DNA of 64,000 nucleotides from Diaphorobacter aerolatus (GCF_014489535.1 NZ_CP060783.1:3927501-3991500), one strand, 5' to 3'. Positions 38,182 through 47,635 are shown, numbered from the stretch's first letter. Made by a program: numbers and translations. The notes: generated from the letters alone by a model not told the origin.

Positions 38182-39057
38182 TTATCGGCCGCTTGCGCGT
38201 GCATCCATTTCGCGGTGGCGGCGCAGCGTGTTCCACTTCGGGCTGAAGTGCTTGGCGAGCCGCTCGACCAGATAGACCGAGCGGTGTTGGCCGCCCGTGC
38301 ATCCAATCGCAACCGTCACATAGCTGCGATGGTTTTCGGCCAGCGCATCGAGCCAGCTTTCAAGGAATTGCGAGATCTGCTCTTCCATCTGGTTGACGGC
38401 CGGTTGCTGCTCGAGAAACTCGGCCACGGGCGCGTCTTTTCCGGTCAGCTCGCGCAGCTCGGGTTCGTAGTGTGGATTGGGCAGCATGCGCACGTCGAAC
38501 ACATAGTCCGCATCGACCGGCACGCCGCGCTTGAAGGCGAACGACTGGAACACCAGAATCATGCGGCTCGGAGGCACGGCCATCAGGCTTTTCACATAGC
38601 CCTGCAACTGCGAGGCGCGGATGGCGCTGGTGTCGATCACATGCGACTGCTCCCGCAGATCGGCCAGCAATTCGCGCTCCAGTTCAATGGTCTGCAAAAG
38701 CGCGCTCTGGCCCTCGCGCAGTTCGTCCTTGGAAAGAGGGTGACGGCGGCGTGTCTCCGAGAATCGGCGCACCAGCGTTTCGGTGGAGGCGTCCAGAAAC
38801 AGGTATTGCACGCGAATGCCTTCGCCGCGGATTCGCTCGAGTTGCAGCGGCACCAGCGGCAGGGCCGTGGCGCTGCGCACGTCCATGGCAATCGCGAGCC
38901 GGTTGCCATGATTCACGTGCTCCAGCGCGATGAACGCCGACAGCAGTTCCGGCGGCAGATTGTCCACGCAGTAAAAACCTGCATCTTCGAGAGCATGCAG
39001 TGCCACCGATTTACCTGAGCCGGACATCCCGGTGATCAGCACAACTTCGAGCGCCAT
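38182..39057 (-). CDS. rapZ: RNase adapter protein RapZ / nucleotide-binding protein
   Basis: A 291-residue P-loop protein. Walker A is [11 protein letters not shown], and the family's [12 protein letters not shown] motif is near the C-terminus, with [22 protein letters not shown] in the middle. In gammaproteobacteria RapZ guides RNase E to small RNAs controlling glucosamine-6-phosphate synthesis; that role is not established in betaproteobacteria. Conserved position near recN and PTS genes is common; here recN is 38 bases upstream. Confidence 0.93.
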   Translation of the reverse strand: MALEVVLITGMSGSGKSVALHALEDAGFYCVDNLPPELLSAFIALEHVNHGNRLAIAMDVRSATALPLVPLQLERIRGEGIRVQYLFLDASTETLVRRFSETRRRHPLSKDELREGQSALLQTIELERELLADLREQSHVIDTSAIRASQLQGYVKSLMAVPPSRMILVFQSFAFKRGVPVDADYVFDVRMLPNPHYEPELRELTGKDAPVAEFLEQQPAVNQMEEQISQFLESWLDALAENHRSYVTVAIGCTGGQHRSVYLVERLAKHFSPKWNTLRRHREMDARASGR

Positions 39058-39095
39058 GACTACTTATCCTCTGCCTCAATTTCCTGAGCAGGCAT

Positions 39096-40760
39096 TCATT
39101 GAACCGGTTGCGGTTGTTCCAGCATTTCGCGCGCGTGGGCCAGCGTGGTCGCCGAGAGCTTCTCGCCACCGAGCATGCGTGCGATTTCCTGAACCCGTGC
39201 ATCATCTTCTGCGGGCTTGACCGAGCTGCTCGTGCCACGTGCGCTCTTGTGTTTGGCCACCACCAGATGATGATCGGCGCAGGCCGCCACCTGCGGCAGG
39301 TGCGTGACGGTCAGCACCTGACGAGCGCGGCCCAGTTGCTGCATGAGCCTCCCGACGGTCTCGGCGACTGCGCCGCCCACACCCGAATCGACCTCATCGA
39401 AGATCAGCGTCGGCGCTTCGCCCAGCTCGCTCGTCGTGACCGAAATCGCCAGAGAAATGCGCGATAGCTCCCCGCCCGAAGCCACCTTGCCAATCGGCTT
39501 GGGCGTCATGCCGGGGTGGCTGCTGACGAGAAAACTCACGTGGTCCACACCTGCCGGGCCGGGTTCGGCTCCGGCGTCGATCTCGACCACAAATTGCCCA
39601 CCGGCCATGCCCAAAGTCTGCATGGCCTGGGTGACGGCAGCCGCCAATTGCGGGGCGGCCTTCGAGCGCTTTTGCGACAACGCCCGCGCGGCCTTTTCAT
39701 AGGCCGCGCGGCTGGTGCTTTCGGTCGCCGCCAGAGTATCCATGTCGGCCGCCGTGTCGAGGGCCTTGAGTTCCGTCTTCCAGCCGTCCCACAGCGCCGG
39801 TAAATCCTCGGGCTGGCGCTTGTAGCGGCGCGCGAGCGAAATCCATTGCGACAGGCGCGCGTCCAGTTCGGCCAGGCGCTGTGGCTCAAGCTCGGTATGG
39901 CGCAAAAAACCCTGTAGCGAACGCACCACGTCTTCGGCCTGCGCGAGGCTCGCCGAAAGCACTTCGCCCATCGAGCGAAAGGCATCATCTACATGTTCGT
40001 AGCTTTGCAGCAGATGCTGCGCCTGCGAGAGCCGGGCGAGCGCGCCCGTGTCCTGATCCTCGTCCTCGAGCGCGCGCAGTGCTTCGTGCGCATTGTCGAG
40101 CAGCGATTGCGCGTTCGACAGCTTGGCATGCTGGGCGTTGAGGTCGTCCCACTCGTCGGCGCGCGGCGAGAGCTTCTGCAATTCGGCGATCTGCCATTGC
40201 AGGCGCTCGCGTTCCTGCTGCAGCGTGTCCTGCGCGGCGCGCGCGGTTTCCAGCGCCTTGAGCTTTTCCCGCCAGTCGCTCCACAGTGCGCCGAGCGTCT
40301 GAGTCTGCACGCCCGCGTAGGCATCGAGCAGTGCGCGCACGCTGTCGTGGCGCGTGAGACTTTGCCAGGCATGCTGACCGTGGATGTCCAGCAGATGCTC
40401 GCCGAGCACGCGCAACTGCGCGGCGGTGACGGGCGTGCCGTTGATCCATGCACGGCTCTTGCCCTGGCTGTCGATGGTACGGCGAATCAGCAGCACATCC
40501 TCCTGCTCGATGCCTGCATCCTCAAACCAGGCGGCGAGCTGCTTTGGTGGATCGAACTCCGCGCACAGCTCGGCGCGCTCCGTGCCTTCGCGGATCACGC
40601 CGGTGTCGGCGCGCGCGCCCAGCAGCAGTTGAAGTGCGTCGATCAGAATCGACTTGCCCGCGCCGGTCTCGCCGGTGAGCGCGGTAAAACCGGTTTGCAG
40701 GTCCAGATCCAGCGACTGCACGATCACGAAGTCGCGCAATGCAATGCGCTTGAGCGCCAT
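39096..40760 (-). CDS. recN: DNA repair protein RecN
   Basis: A 554-residue SMC-like ATPase. Walker A is ALTGETGAGKSILIDALQ, and Walker B with signature lies near the end (SGGELSRISLAI ... LIFDEVDSGVGG). A central helical coiled coil is interrupted by charged linkers. It holds broken DNA ends and supports recombinational repair. The gene starts one base before the end of nadK on the same strand, an arrangement common in proteobacteria, and reads on toward rapZ. Confidence 0.96.
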   Translation of the reverse strand: MALKRIALRDFVIVQSLDLDLQTGFTALTGETGAGKSILIDALQLLLGARADTGVIREGTERAELCAEFDPPKQLAAWFEDAGIEQEDVLLIRRTIDSQGKSRAWINGTPVTAAQLRVLGEHLLDIHGQHAWQSLTRHDSVRALLDAYAGVQTQTLGALWSDWREKLKALETARAAQDTLQQERERLQWQIAELQKLSPRADEWDDLNAQHAKLSNAQSLLDNAHEALRALEDEDQDTGALARLSQAQHLLQSYEHVDDAFRSMGEVLSASLAQAEDVVRSLQGFLRHTELEPQRLAELDARLSQWISLARRYKRQPEDLPALWDGWKTELKALDTAADMDTLAATESTSRAAYEKAARALSQKRSKAAPQLAAAVTQAMQTLGMAGGQFVVEIDAGAEPGPAGVDHVSFLVSSHPGMTPKPIGKVASGGELSRISLAISVTTSELGEAPTLIFDEVDSGVGGAVAETVGRLMQQLGRARQVLTVTHLPQVAACADHHLVVAKHKSARGTSSSVKPAEDDARVQEIARMLGGEKLSATTLAHAREMLEQPQPVQ

Positions 40761-40761
40761 A

Positions 40762-41660
40762 TCAGGAACCTCCCTCGTTCCAGCGCAACTTCTTGCGCAG
40801 CGTCGCGAAATAACTCCAGCCTCGCGGATGCAGAAAGCGCACCGAGTGCTCTGCCCGCGTCACCAGAATGCGGTCGCCATGCAGAAGCCTGGCAATCGAC
40901 TGCATGTCGAAATTGGCGGAAACATCGCGACCGCCGACCACCACGATGGCAATCTCGGCAGAATCCGACAATACGATGGGGCGGTTGGACAGGGTGTGCG
41001 GCGCAATCGGCACCATCACCCAGCCACGCAGCGACGGATGCAGCATCGGCCCCCTGCGGAAAGCGCGTAGGCGGTCGATCCCGTAGGCGACGCGACAATG
41101 AGCCCGTCGGCACGCTGGTTCGAGACGAACACGCCGCCGACTTCGACGCGCAGCTCCACCATGCCGGAGGTCGATCCACGATTGACCACCACGTCGTTGA
41201 GCGCCAGCGCCTCGAACATGCATTCCTCGCCGCGAATGACGCGTGCGCGCATCATCGGGCGCTCGTCTTCCTCGTAGTCGCCATGCAGGATAGGCGCAAG
41301 CGCGCTGCGGTAGTCCTCGAGCGCAATATCGGTCACGAAGCCCAGGCGGCCGCCGTTGATGCCGACCAGCGGCGTCCGGTAGCGCGCCAGTTCGCGGCCC
41401 GCGCCGAGCATGGTGCCGTCGCCGCCCACCACCAGTGCCAGTTCGGCATGCATGCCGATCTCTTCGGTGGTCGCCACCTCGTAGCCGGTCAGTCCGGTGT
41501 TCTCGTAGCTCTCGTCCTCCAGCAGCACCTCGCAGCCCTGTTCGATGAGGAACTGCCCGATGTCCTGTAGCGCCAGCCGAGACTTCTCGCGCGCCGCGGC
41601 GTCGGATGCCAGACGCTGGTACTTGCCAATGAGGGCTACTTTGCGGAAGGTGGGATTCAT
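40762..41660 (-). CDS. nadK: NAD kinase, apparent frameshift
   Basis: The sole route to NADP. Motifs are [34 protein letters not shown] and [15 protein letters not shown]. The frame breaks at 41050-41054 on the plus strand (five C), where six give [11 protein letters not shown] and a C-terminal half with [12 protein letters not shown] and [13 protein letters not shown]. The restored product is 299 residues. Start [15 protein letters not shown] at 41660. nadK is essential, so the gap is read as an error. It is divergent from hrcA, with 235 bases between. Confidence 0.94.
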
Positions 41661-41895
41661 TAGGAAATTACATCATGAACTGATGTGACTCGAGTGACTC
41701 CGCGTGTTCGCGAAAGGCGCATGCATGCGGGAAGTCAGGGCAATCGTCACACCGAAAATGCTTCAGATGCTTGTATATCATGCCCGCGAGTCGTGCCAGC
41801 GCATTAGCACCAAGTGTCGGCACGCGGTTCGAGGGTTAAGGGCCACGCGGGCCACGCGCTGCGCATACCGGCGCGCCGCACCTTAGAATGGCCCA

Positions 41896-42900
41896 ATGCT
41901 TGATGACCGTGCCAAGTTACTGTTGAAAGCGCTTGTCGAGCGATACATCGCCGACGGCCAGCCCGTGGGCTCGCGAACGCTTTCGCGCGCTTCGGGACTG
42001 GAGCTGTCGCCCGCGACCATCCGCAACGTCATGGCCGACCTTGAGGAACTGGGCCTGATCGCGAGCCCGCACACTTCGGCCGGCCGCATCCCGACCGCGC
42101 GCGGCTACCGGCTGTTCGTGGACACCATGCTCACCGTGCAGCGCGATGAACTGCCCGCGATGCTGATCATGCCCGAGCAACCGCAGAAGGTGATCGCCAA
42201 CGCGGCCAATCTGCTGTCCAATCTCTCGCAGTTCGTCGGTGTGGTGATGTCGCCGCGCCGCCAGTCGGTGTTCAGGCACATCGAATTTCTCAGGCTTTCC
42301 GAAAAGCGCTTGCTGGTCATCATCGTCTCGCCCGATGGCGACGTGCAGAACCGCGTGATCTTCACGCAGGCCGATTACTCGCAATCCCAGCTCGTCGAAG
42401 CAGCGAATTTTCTCAACGCCAACTACTCGGGACTCGCGATGGAGCAGGTGCGCGAACGGCTGCAATCCGAGGTCGAGGCGCTGCAAAGCGAAATCGGCGC
42501 GCTGATGCAGGCAGCGGTCAACGTCGGCACGGAAGCCTTGTCCGACACGGCGGACAGCGTCGTGATCTCCGGCGAGCGCAACCTGTTGTCGGTGAGCGAC
42601 TTCTCAAGCGACATGGGCAACCTGCGCCGCGCCTTCGATCTGTTCGAGCAGAAAACACAGATCCTGCGCCTGCTCGAAAACTCCAGCAAGGCCGAGGGTG
42701 TGCGCATCTTCATCGGCGGCGAAAGCCAGGTCGTCCCGTTCGAGGAACTCTCCGTCGTGAGCGCGCCCTACGAGGTCGACGGCCAGATCGTCGGCACGCT
42801 GGGCGTCATCGGCCCGACACGCATGCCCTACGACAAGATGATCCAGATCGTCGACATCACTTCAAAATTGGTCTCGAACGCCCTGAGCCATAGAAGTTGA
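41896..42900 (+). CDS. hrcA: Heat-inducible transcription repressor HrcA
   Basis: A 334-residue HrcA. An N-terminal winged helix includes [26 protein letters not shown] and [11 protein letters not shown], and a long effector domain ends with [26 protein letters not shown]. HrcA binds CIRCE elements ahead of groE and dnaK operons; neither operon lies in the window. The nearest -10-like box (TAGAAT, 41883-41888) is only eight bases from the ATG, so the mRNA could be almost leaderless, or the true promoter lies further up. Confidence 0.95.
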   Translation: MLDDRAKLLLKALVERYIADGQPVGSRTLSRASGLELSPATIRNVMADLEELGLIASPHTSAGRIPTARGYRLFVDTMLTVQRDELPAMLIMPEQPQKVIANAANLLSNLSQFVGVVMSPRRQSVFRHIEFLRLSEKRLLVIIVSPDGDVQNRVIFTQADYSQSQLVEAANFLNANYSGLAMEQVRERLQSEVEALQSEIGALMQAAVNVGTEALSDTADSVVISGERNLLSVSDFSSDMGNLRRAFDLFEQKTQILRLLENSSKAEGVRIFIGGESQVVPFEELSVVSAPYEVDGQIVGTLGVIGPTRMPYDKMIQIVDITSKLVSNALSHRS

Positions 42901-42972
42901 GGGGCTTGAAGCCATTACAATGCTCTCTTTTTGCCGCCTGACGCGCGGCAAACGAGCAAAAGAAATTTCCCC

Positions 42973-43051
42973 GGGGCCTTAGCTCATGCTTGGTTAGAGC
43001 AGTGGACTCATAATCCATTGGTGCCCAGTTCGACTCTGGGAGGCCCTACCA
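42973..43051 (+). tRNA. tRNA with CAT anticodon (Ile2 or elongator Met)
   Basis: 79 nt with an encoded CCA. Acceptor arms are GGGGCCT and AGGCCCT (first pair G-T), the D arm is GCTC with an 11-nt loop, the anticodon stem is GTGGA/TCCAT with loop CTCATAA, and the T arm is CCCAG/CTGGG with loop TTCGACT. The anticodon is CAT. The TTAGCTCA start and TGGT variable loop look more like lysidine-modified tRNA-Ile2 than elongator tRNA-Met, but this was not settled. It lies 72 bases after hrcA. Confidence 0.85.
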
Positions 43052-43056
43052 GATGC

Positions 43057-43096
43057 AAAGCGCCACAGGTACTTTCAACGTGCCTGTGGCGCTTTT
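43057..43096. terminator. Strong bidirectional terminator after the CAT tRNA
   Basis: A perfect 13-bp inverted repeat (aaagcgccacagg / cctgtggcgcttt) closes on 13 nt and ends in TTTT on the plus strand. It starts six bases after the tRNA and sits 29 bases from the stop of the convergent histidine kinase gene, so it can end both transcripts. Confidence 0.88.
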
Positions 43097-43124
43097 GTTT
43101 GCCGACGATGCCGACCCCTGCGCT

Positions 43125-44573
43125 TCAATCGTTTTTTGCCGGGGAACTCAAGGGAAGGCGCAGTTGCATGCGCAGTCCGCCCAGTGGGGAGGGGAGCGCG
43201 GTGATCTCGCCGCCGTAGGTTTGCGCGAGGTCGCGCACGATGTCGAGGCCGAGGCCCGATCCGGGGCGCTGTTCGTCGAGTCGTACTCCGCGTTGGAACG
43301 CCAGCCCGCGCTGCTCGGCGCTGAGTCCGGGGCCGTCATCGTCGACGTTCAATTCAAGCCGCTGCGCATCGATGGCGCGCGCGCTGATTTCGACCTGGCT
43401 GCGCGCCCATTTGCCTGAGTTGTCGACGAGATTGCCCATGAGTTCGTAGAAGTCCTGCTCCTCGCCGCGAAATGCGAGTTGCGCAGGCACCTCGCCGAGC
43501 GTGAATTGGAGATGCCGGTCTGCGTGCAGCTTTTCCATCGTGCGCAGCAGCGCCAGCAGGTGCTCGCGAACCGGCGTGCGCAGGCCCGTGGCGCGCGCAG
43601 CCGATGCGGCGCGGGCGCGTGCGAGGTGATGGTCGATCTGCCTGCGCGCGACAGCCGATTGATCGCGCACCAGTTGGGCGAAAGCGGTGTTCTCGCACTC
43701 AGCCGCGTTGCTCATGATGGTCAGCGGCGTGTGCACCGCGTGCGCGAGATTGCCTGCCTGCGTGCGCGCACGCTGCACGATCTCGGCATTGGTGTTGAGC
43801 ACCTTGTTGAATTCGCTGACCAGTGGTTGTAGCTCCCGGGGAAACCGCCCTTCGAGCGTTCGCGTGTCTCCACTGCGCACGGCGGCAAGGCGTTGGCGCA
43901 GCGACTGTAGCGGCCTGAGCGCCAATTGCAACTGAATCAGCACCGCAATCGCGAGTCCGACCGCAAGCGCGGCCAGCGTGAGCACCAGCATGGACGTGAA
44001 GTGCTGCAATGGTTCTGCCGTCAGCATCTGATCGGCCGCTACCGTCAGGCGCAGCGGCGGTGCCTGGGTTTCGGGCAATTGCAGATTGCGGGTCACGGCG
44101 AGCAAGGTGCGGCCCTCGCCATCGCTGAGTGTCGTGGTGCGGTAGTTCCGGCCAGTCTCGGCGGACTCTGCGACGCGCGTCAGCGCCAATGCCTGATCCC
44201 ACAGCGAACGTGATCGCGCGACGGCCTCGCGTTTAACCTCGGGCTGCTTTTGCGCGTTGATCTCCAGTTCGTCGACCTGCCAGTACATGCCGGAAAGAGG
44301 CTTGTCGAACAATGGCTCGCCGCCCAGCATGGCAACGGCGAGCGTGCCGTCCGGCCCAACATTCACAGCCACGCTGAGCTGATTGAGATGCAGCAGCAGA
44401 CGCGCTTCGAGTTGCTGATGGACATGTTCCTTGAACAGGTTGCGCAGACCCCAGCCCGTCAGCGCGAGTGCGGCAATGATCCATGCGAGCGAGGCGATCA
44501 GCAGACGTGCACGCAGCGAACCCGATGAAGGCGCCGTTGCGGCCGATGCCTGTGGGTCTAGAGGCTCGCTCAT
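43125..44573 (-). CDS. Two-component sensor histidine kinase (QseC/PhoQ-like layout)
   Basis: A 482-residue inner-membrane kinase. A first transmembrane helix at about 24-45 (LLIASLAWIIAALALTGWG) is followed by a periplasmic sensor of about 150 residues and a second helix (FTSMLVLTLAALAVGLAIAVLI). After a HAMP-like linker the H-box reads LAHAVHTPLTIMSNAAE; the N-box NLVDNSGKWA, G1 DDGPGLS and G2 GSGLGLDIV follow. The ligand is unknown. It is translationally coupled (ATGA) to the upstream response regulator, and a PepSY gene heads the operon. Confidence 0.93.
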   Translation of the reverse strand: MSEPLDPQASAATAPSSGSLRARLLIASLAWIIAALALTGWGLRNLFKEHVHQQLEARLLLHLNQLSVAVNVGPDGTLAVAMLGGEPLFDKPLSGMYWQVDELEINAQKQPEVKREAVARSRSLWDQALALTRVAESAETGRNYRTTTLSDGEGRTLLAVTRNLQLPETQAPPLRLTVAADQMLTAEPLQHFTSMLVLTLAALAVGLAIAVLIQLQLALRPLQSLRQRLAAVRSGDTRTLEGRFPRELQPLVSEFNKVLNTNAEIVQRARTQAGNLAHAVHTPLTIMSNAAECENTAFAQLVRDQSAVARRQIDHHLARARAASAARATGLRTPVREHLLALLRTMEKLHADRHLQFTLGEVPAQLAFRGEEQDFYELMGNLVDNSGKWARSQVEISARAIDAQRLELNVDDDGPGLSAEQRGLAFQRGVRLDEQRPGSGLGLDIVRDLAQTYGGEITALPSPLGGLRMQLRLPLSSPAKND

Positions 44574-45244
44574 TCGGCTTGGCGCGTCGGATCGACGATT
44601 CGGTAGCCGAGCCCACGCACGGTTTCGATGCTGGCGGGCGGCAGCTTCTTGCGCAGGCGGCCTATGAAAACCTCGATGGTATTGGAGTCGCGGTCGCTAT
44701 CCTGCGGGTAGATGTGTTCGGAGAGTTCGGTGCGTGACAGCACTTCGCCCACGCGCTGCATCAGCAGCGACAAAATCTTGAACTCATGGCTGGTGACCGC
44801 GAGCGGCTGTCCGTCGATCAGCACGCGTGCCTGTCGCGTATCGAGCCGGATCGGCCCACACTGCCATTCGGCGCTCGACTGATTGCCGAGCCGCCTGAGC
44901 AGCGCGCGCAGACGGGCCAGCAACTCCTCCATGTGAAACGGCTTGGCGAGATAGTCGTCCGCACCTGCGTCCATGCCCGCAACCTTTTCGTGCCACGCGC
45001 TGCGGGCCGTGAGAATCATCACCGGCATGGTGCGTCCGGCCGAGCGCCAGGCGCGCAGCACGGTCAGGCCATCGATGACCGGCAGGCCGAGATCGAGAAT
45101 CGCCGCGTCGAAATCTTCGACCTCGCCGAGATGTCTGGCGTTCAAGCCATCACTTGCCGTCTCGACCGTGTGACTGACCTGGGTAAGCGCCTGGACCAAC
45201 TGCGCCTGTAGCGTGGGCTCGTCTTCGACCACCAGAATGCGCAT
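44570..45244 (-). CDS. OmpR-family response regulator
   Basis: A 224-residue regulator. The receiver domain has the acidic pocket VVEDEP, phosphoacceptor Asp51 in AAILDLGLP and the conserved Lys in LAKPF. The C-terminal winged helix reads VTSHEFKILSLLMQRVGEVLSR. The ATG at 45244 overlaps the stop of the PepSY gene (TGATG), and the end overlaps the kinase start, so the three are one operon. It probably binds the tandem 11-bp repeat at 45669-45690 in the divergent promoter region. Confidence 0.93.
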   Translation of the reverse strand: MRILVVEDEPTLQAQLVQALTQVSHTVETASDGLNARHLGEVEDFDAAILDLGLPVIDGLTVLRAWRSAGRTMPVMILTARSAWHEKVAGMDAGADDYLAKPFHMEELLARLRALLRRLGNQSSAEWQCGPIRLDTRQARVLIDGQPLAVTSHEFKILSLLMQRVGEVLSRTELSEHIYPQDSDRDSNTIEVFIGRLRKKLPPASIETVRGLGYRIVDPTRQAE

Positions 45245-45609
45245 CAATGCCGCCCCTTTTGTTTGCTGCGAAGCACCTTGCCGGTGGCCGCATCAATCTC
45301 CAGTTTCATGAGCCGTCCGTCCGTTCCAAGCAGCTTGATTTCGTAGAGGAACATGCCGTCGTCGCGTTCGAGTTCGACCTCCAGCACCTGCCCCTGGTAG
45401 TCGCGCTCCACCTGTTCGAGCACCGCGCGCAGCGGCAGTACCTTGCCCTCGCGCAGCGCTTTGCGGGCCAGTTCGTGATCGTGTTCGCCTGCCTCGGCGA
45501 TCCTCGCCAACGTGCCCGGCGACGCGCATAGCGCAAGCACCAGCGCGAACCGGCTCACCGCGCCGAGCGCGCGGCGCGGCAAGCGTTTGTGTCGTGCTTG
45601 GATGTTCAT
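45244..45609 (-). CDS. PepSY domain periplasmic protein (operon with two-component system)
   Basis: A 121-residue protein. The N-terminus is a signal peptide (RRALGAVSRFALVLALCASPGTLA), and one PepSY domain follows: LPLRAVLEQVERDYQGQVLEVELERDDGMFLYEIKLL, then GRLMKLEIDAATGKVL. PepSY proteins are thought to inhibit proteases or bind metal/peptide ligands near the inner membrane. The ATG at 45609 is preferred over an in-frame start at 45690 because the signal peptide begins there. It may tune the sensor kinase encoded next to it. Confidence 0.87.
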   Translation of the reverse strand: MNIQARHKRLPRRALGAVSRFALVLALCASPGTLARIAEAGEHDHELARKALREGKVLPLRAVLEQVERDYQGQVLEVELERDDGMFLYEIKLLGTDGRLMKLEIDAATGKVLRSKQKGRH

Positions 45610-45668
45610 TTTTTGTCTGTGCCTGCGAAAAACGCGTTGAACGAGTCGCCTTGTTTTAGCCCCTTCGC

Positions 45669-45690
45669 GATGAACGCTCGATGAACGCAC
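45669..45690. promoter_or_regulatory. Tandem 11-bp repeat, possible OmpR-type operator
   Basis: GATGAACGCTC is repeated directly as GATGAACGCAC with an exact 11-bp period, between the two divergent PepSY genes. Two further weaker copies may follow (GGTTCAG, GCTTCATG). OmpR/PhoP-family regulators bind direct repeats with this spacing, and such a regulator is encoded 0.4 kb away. Confidence 0.5.
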
Positions 45691-45815
45691 GGTTCAGATT
45701 GGCTTCATGGGCGGTTTTCAACAATGCAGTCAGGCACCGAATGCACCACGGCGATCAGCAGGTGTCTGCCAACGATCCAATCCATCAACCAACTCGCCTG
45801 TTCAAGGAGTCTCTT

Positions 45816-46163
45816 ATGTCTTTCACTGCTCATCGTACCGTCGTTCGCAAAATGGCCGTACGTGTTGCCGCACCCTTTGCCGTAGTGCTTGCCGTTGGTG
45901 GCGTGGCGTCTCTGGCGTCAGCGCAGGGCAGCGCCAACCAGGGCGCACCGGCAGCCTCCGCCGCATCGACGACGGCCCGCGCGGGGCTGAACATCCGGCA
46001 GATATATGACCGCATCGAGGCCGCCGGTTACCGCGATATCGTGGAAATCGAGTGGGACGACGGGCGCTACGAAGCGAAGGCCCACAACGCGCAGGGACAG
46101 CGCGTCAAGCTCTACATCAACGCAACCTCCGGCGCGGTGGAAAGCACCCAACAGAATCGCTGA
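45816..46163 (+). CDS. PepSY domain periplasmic protein (divergent)
   Basis: A 115-residue protein. aaggag (45804-45809) precedes the ATG at 45816. A signal peptide (VRKMAVRVAAPFAVVLAVGG, ending ASAQG) and an Ala/Thr linker lead to a PepSY domain: LNIRQIYDRIEAAGYRDIVEIEWDDGRYEAKA, then GQRVKLYINATSGAVES. It is divergent from the PepSY-regulator-kinase operon and 56 bases upstream of a ferric-reductase-like gene. An in-frame upstream start at 45681 has no ribosome-binding support. Confidence 0.88.
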   Translation: MSFTAHRTVVRKMAVRVAAPFAVVLAVGGVASLASAQGSANQGAPAASAASTTARAGLNIRQIYDRIEAAGYRDIVEIEWDDGRYEAKAHNAQGQRVKLYINATSGAVESTQQNR

Positions 46164-46219
46164 AATACGGGGAGTACGTCAGCACATGAACGCAGAATCA
46201 GAATCACGCAGAGGGCAGC

Positions 46220-47635
46220 ATGCGCAAGCACATCACACTGGGTTTCCTTCTTACCGCCATCACGGTTTTGTGGATGGCGGCCGCGCCGCCATCGTGGCGG
46301 ATTCTTCCGCTTGAAGCGCAAGGCGCTGCGCCCGGCTGGTGGGCGTTGCGTCAGCATGCGCTGCATCTGAGTGGATTTCTCGCAGTCGGGCTCATGACGC
46401 TGTGCATGGTGCTGGCATTGCGCCAGCCATGGATGGAGCGTCCGCTGGGTGGCATGGATCAGGTCTACCGCCTGCACAAGTGGGCGGGCATTGGCGCGGG
46501 CGTGGCTTCCATTGCGCATTGGCTCGCGAAGGAGTCCGGCGGCTGGATCAAGGACCTGTGGGGCATCGCTGGACGACCGGCGCGGGTTGCCGCGCTGCCC
46601 TGGGCCGAGGGGCTGCGCTCGTCCGCCAAGGACATCGGCGAAATCGCCTTCTATATTCTGCTCGTCCTGCTGGTCGTGACGCTCTGGCAGCAACTGCTCA
46701 ACTATCGCAACTGGCGCTGGACGCATCGCGTCATGCCGTTGATCTATCTGGCGCTCGTCTGTCATTCCGTGGTGCTGATGCCTGCGCCGTTCTGGGCCAC
46801 ACCGCTCGGATGGATGTCGGCGCTGCTGTATGGCGTGGGCAGTGTGGCGGCGGTGGTCTCGCTGTCAGGGCGTGTTGGGCGGTCCCGCACGCATGAGGCG
46901 CGCGTGCAGGGCCTGCGGGTTCTGGGCGCCGAGCGCGACGTGAATGCGGACGACGTGCGGCCACTCGAAATGATCTGCGCGATGCCACCGAGCTGGCCTG
47001 GACACAGGCCCGGTCAGTTCGTTTTTCTGACGATCAACCGCGCGGAGGGCGCGCATCCGTTCACCATTGCAAGCGCGCCCGAGGCGCTCGGTCGCGGTCC
47101 GGGCGGCGAGCCTTTGCTGCGCCTCGTGATCAAGCCGCTCGGTGATTGCACGAGCGCGTTGCCATCGCTGTTGAAGGCGGGGCAGCGAGTGTGGATCGAG
47201 GGGCCCTATGGTCGCTTCGACGCAAACGCAAACGCAAACGCAGGCCGCAGTCAGGTATGGATTGCGGGCGGCGTGGGCATCACGCCGTTTCTTGCCTTTC
47301 TCGAATCGCGCCAGTCTGCCGCAAGCCATGCGCAAGCCGGGATGGAAAGCGATCCGGTGCACATGCACTACTGCACGCGCAATGCCGCGACGGATCCTCT
47401 GCTTGCGCGCGTGCGCCAGCTTTGCGAACACGCGTCTCCGCCGGTGCAGCTCACCGTCCATGACGCGGCGTCCGGCAACTATTTCGAACCCGGTGCGCTG
47501 GCGCGGCATGGCACGCGTCCGCTCGATATCTGGCTCTGCGGGCCGAGCGGACTCGCTGATGCCGTGCGCGCTGCGCGCTGGCGAATCGGTGCAGGGCGGT
47601 GGCGGCTGCACAGCGAGCAGTTTGCGATGCGTTGA
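46220..47635 (+). CDS. Ferric-reductase-like transmembrane flavoprotein
   Basis: A 471-residue membrane oxidoreductase. A ferric-reductase-like heme membrane domain has about six helices, with histidines in MDQVYRLHKWAGIG, SIAHWLAK, WRWTHRVMP and LVCHSVVL that could hold two hemes. The FAD-binding module follows (RPGQFVFLTI, HPFTIASAPE), with GPYGRF, then the NAD(P)-binding domain (GGVGITPFLAFLE, WLCGPSG). It likely moves electrons from NAD(P)H through FAD and heme across the inner membrane. A (CGCAAA)n hexamer repeat at 47221-47242 encodes alternating Asn-Ala after GPYGRFD. The neighbours suggest regulation by the adjacent two-component system. Confidence 0.85.
   Translation: MRKHITLGFLLTAITVLWMAAAPPSWRILPLEAQGAAPGWWALRQHALHLSGFLAVGLMTLCMVLALRQPWMERPLGGMDQVYRLHKWAGIGAGVASIAHWLAKESGGWIKDLWGIAGRPARVAALPWAEGLRSSAKDIGEIAFYILLVLLVVTLWQQLLNYRNWRWTHRVMPLIYLALVCHSVVLMPAPFWATPLGWMSALLYGVGSVAAVVSLSGRVGRSRTHEARVQGLRVLGAERDVNADDVRPLEMICAMPPSWPGHRPGQFVFLTINRAEGAHPFTIASAPEALGRGPGGEPLLRLVIKPLGDCTSALPSLLKAGQRVWIEGPYGRFDANANANAGRSQVWIAGGVGITPFLAFLESRQSAASHAQAGMESDPVHMHYCTRNAATDPLLARVRQLCEHASPPVQLTVHDAASGNYFEPGALARHGTRPLDIWLCGPSGLADAVRAARWRIGAGRWRLHSEQFAMR
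47221..47242 (+). repeat. Short CGCAAA hexanucleotide repeat inside the flavoprotein gene
   Basis: Three full CGCAAA units plus CGCA, encoding Asn-Ala repeats at a surface loop after the GPYGRF motif. Unit number can vary without a frameshift. Confidence 0.7.

Noticed and set aside
41704..41886. A 60-codon frame between nadK and hrcA
   Set aside because: No ribosome-binding site, no recognisable features, and it fills a region that must hold two divergent promoters.
41661..41895. A CIRCE operator upstream of hrcA
   Set aside because: One half-site-like TTAGCAC is present near 41803, but the matching inverted half nine bases on is absent.
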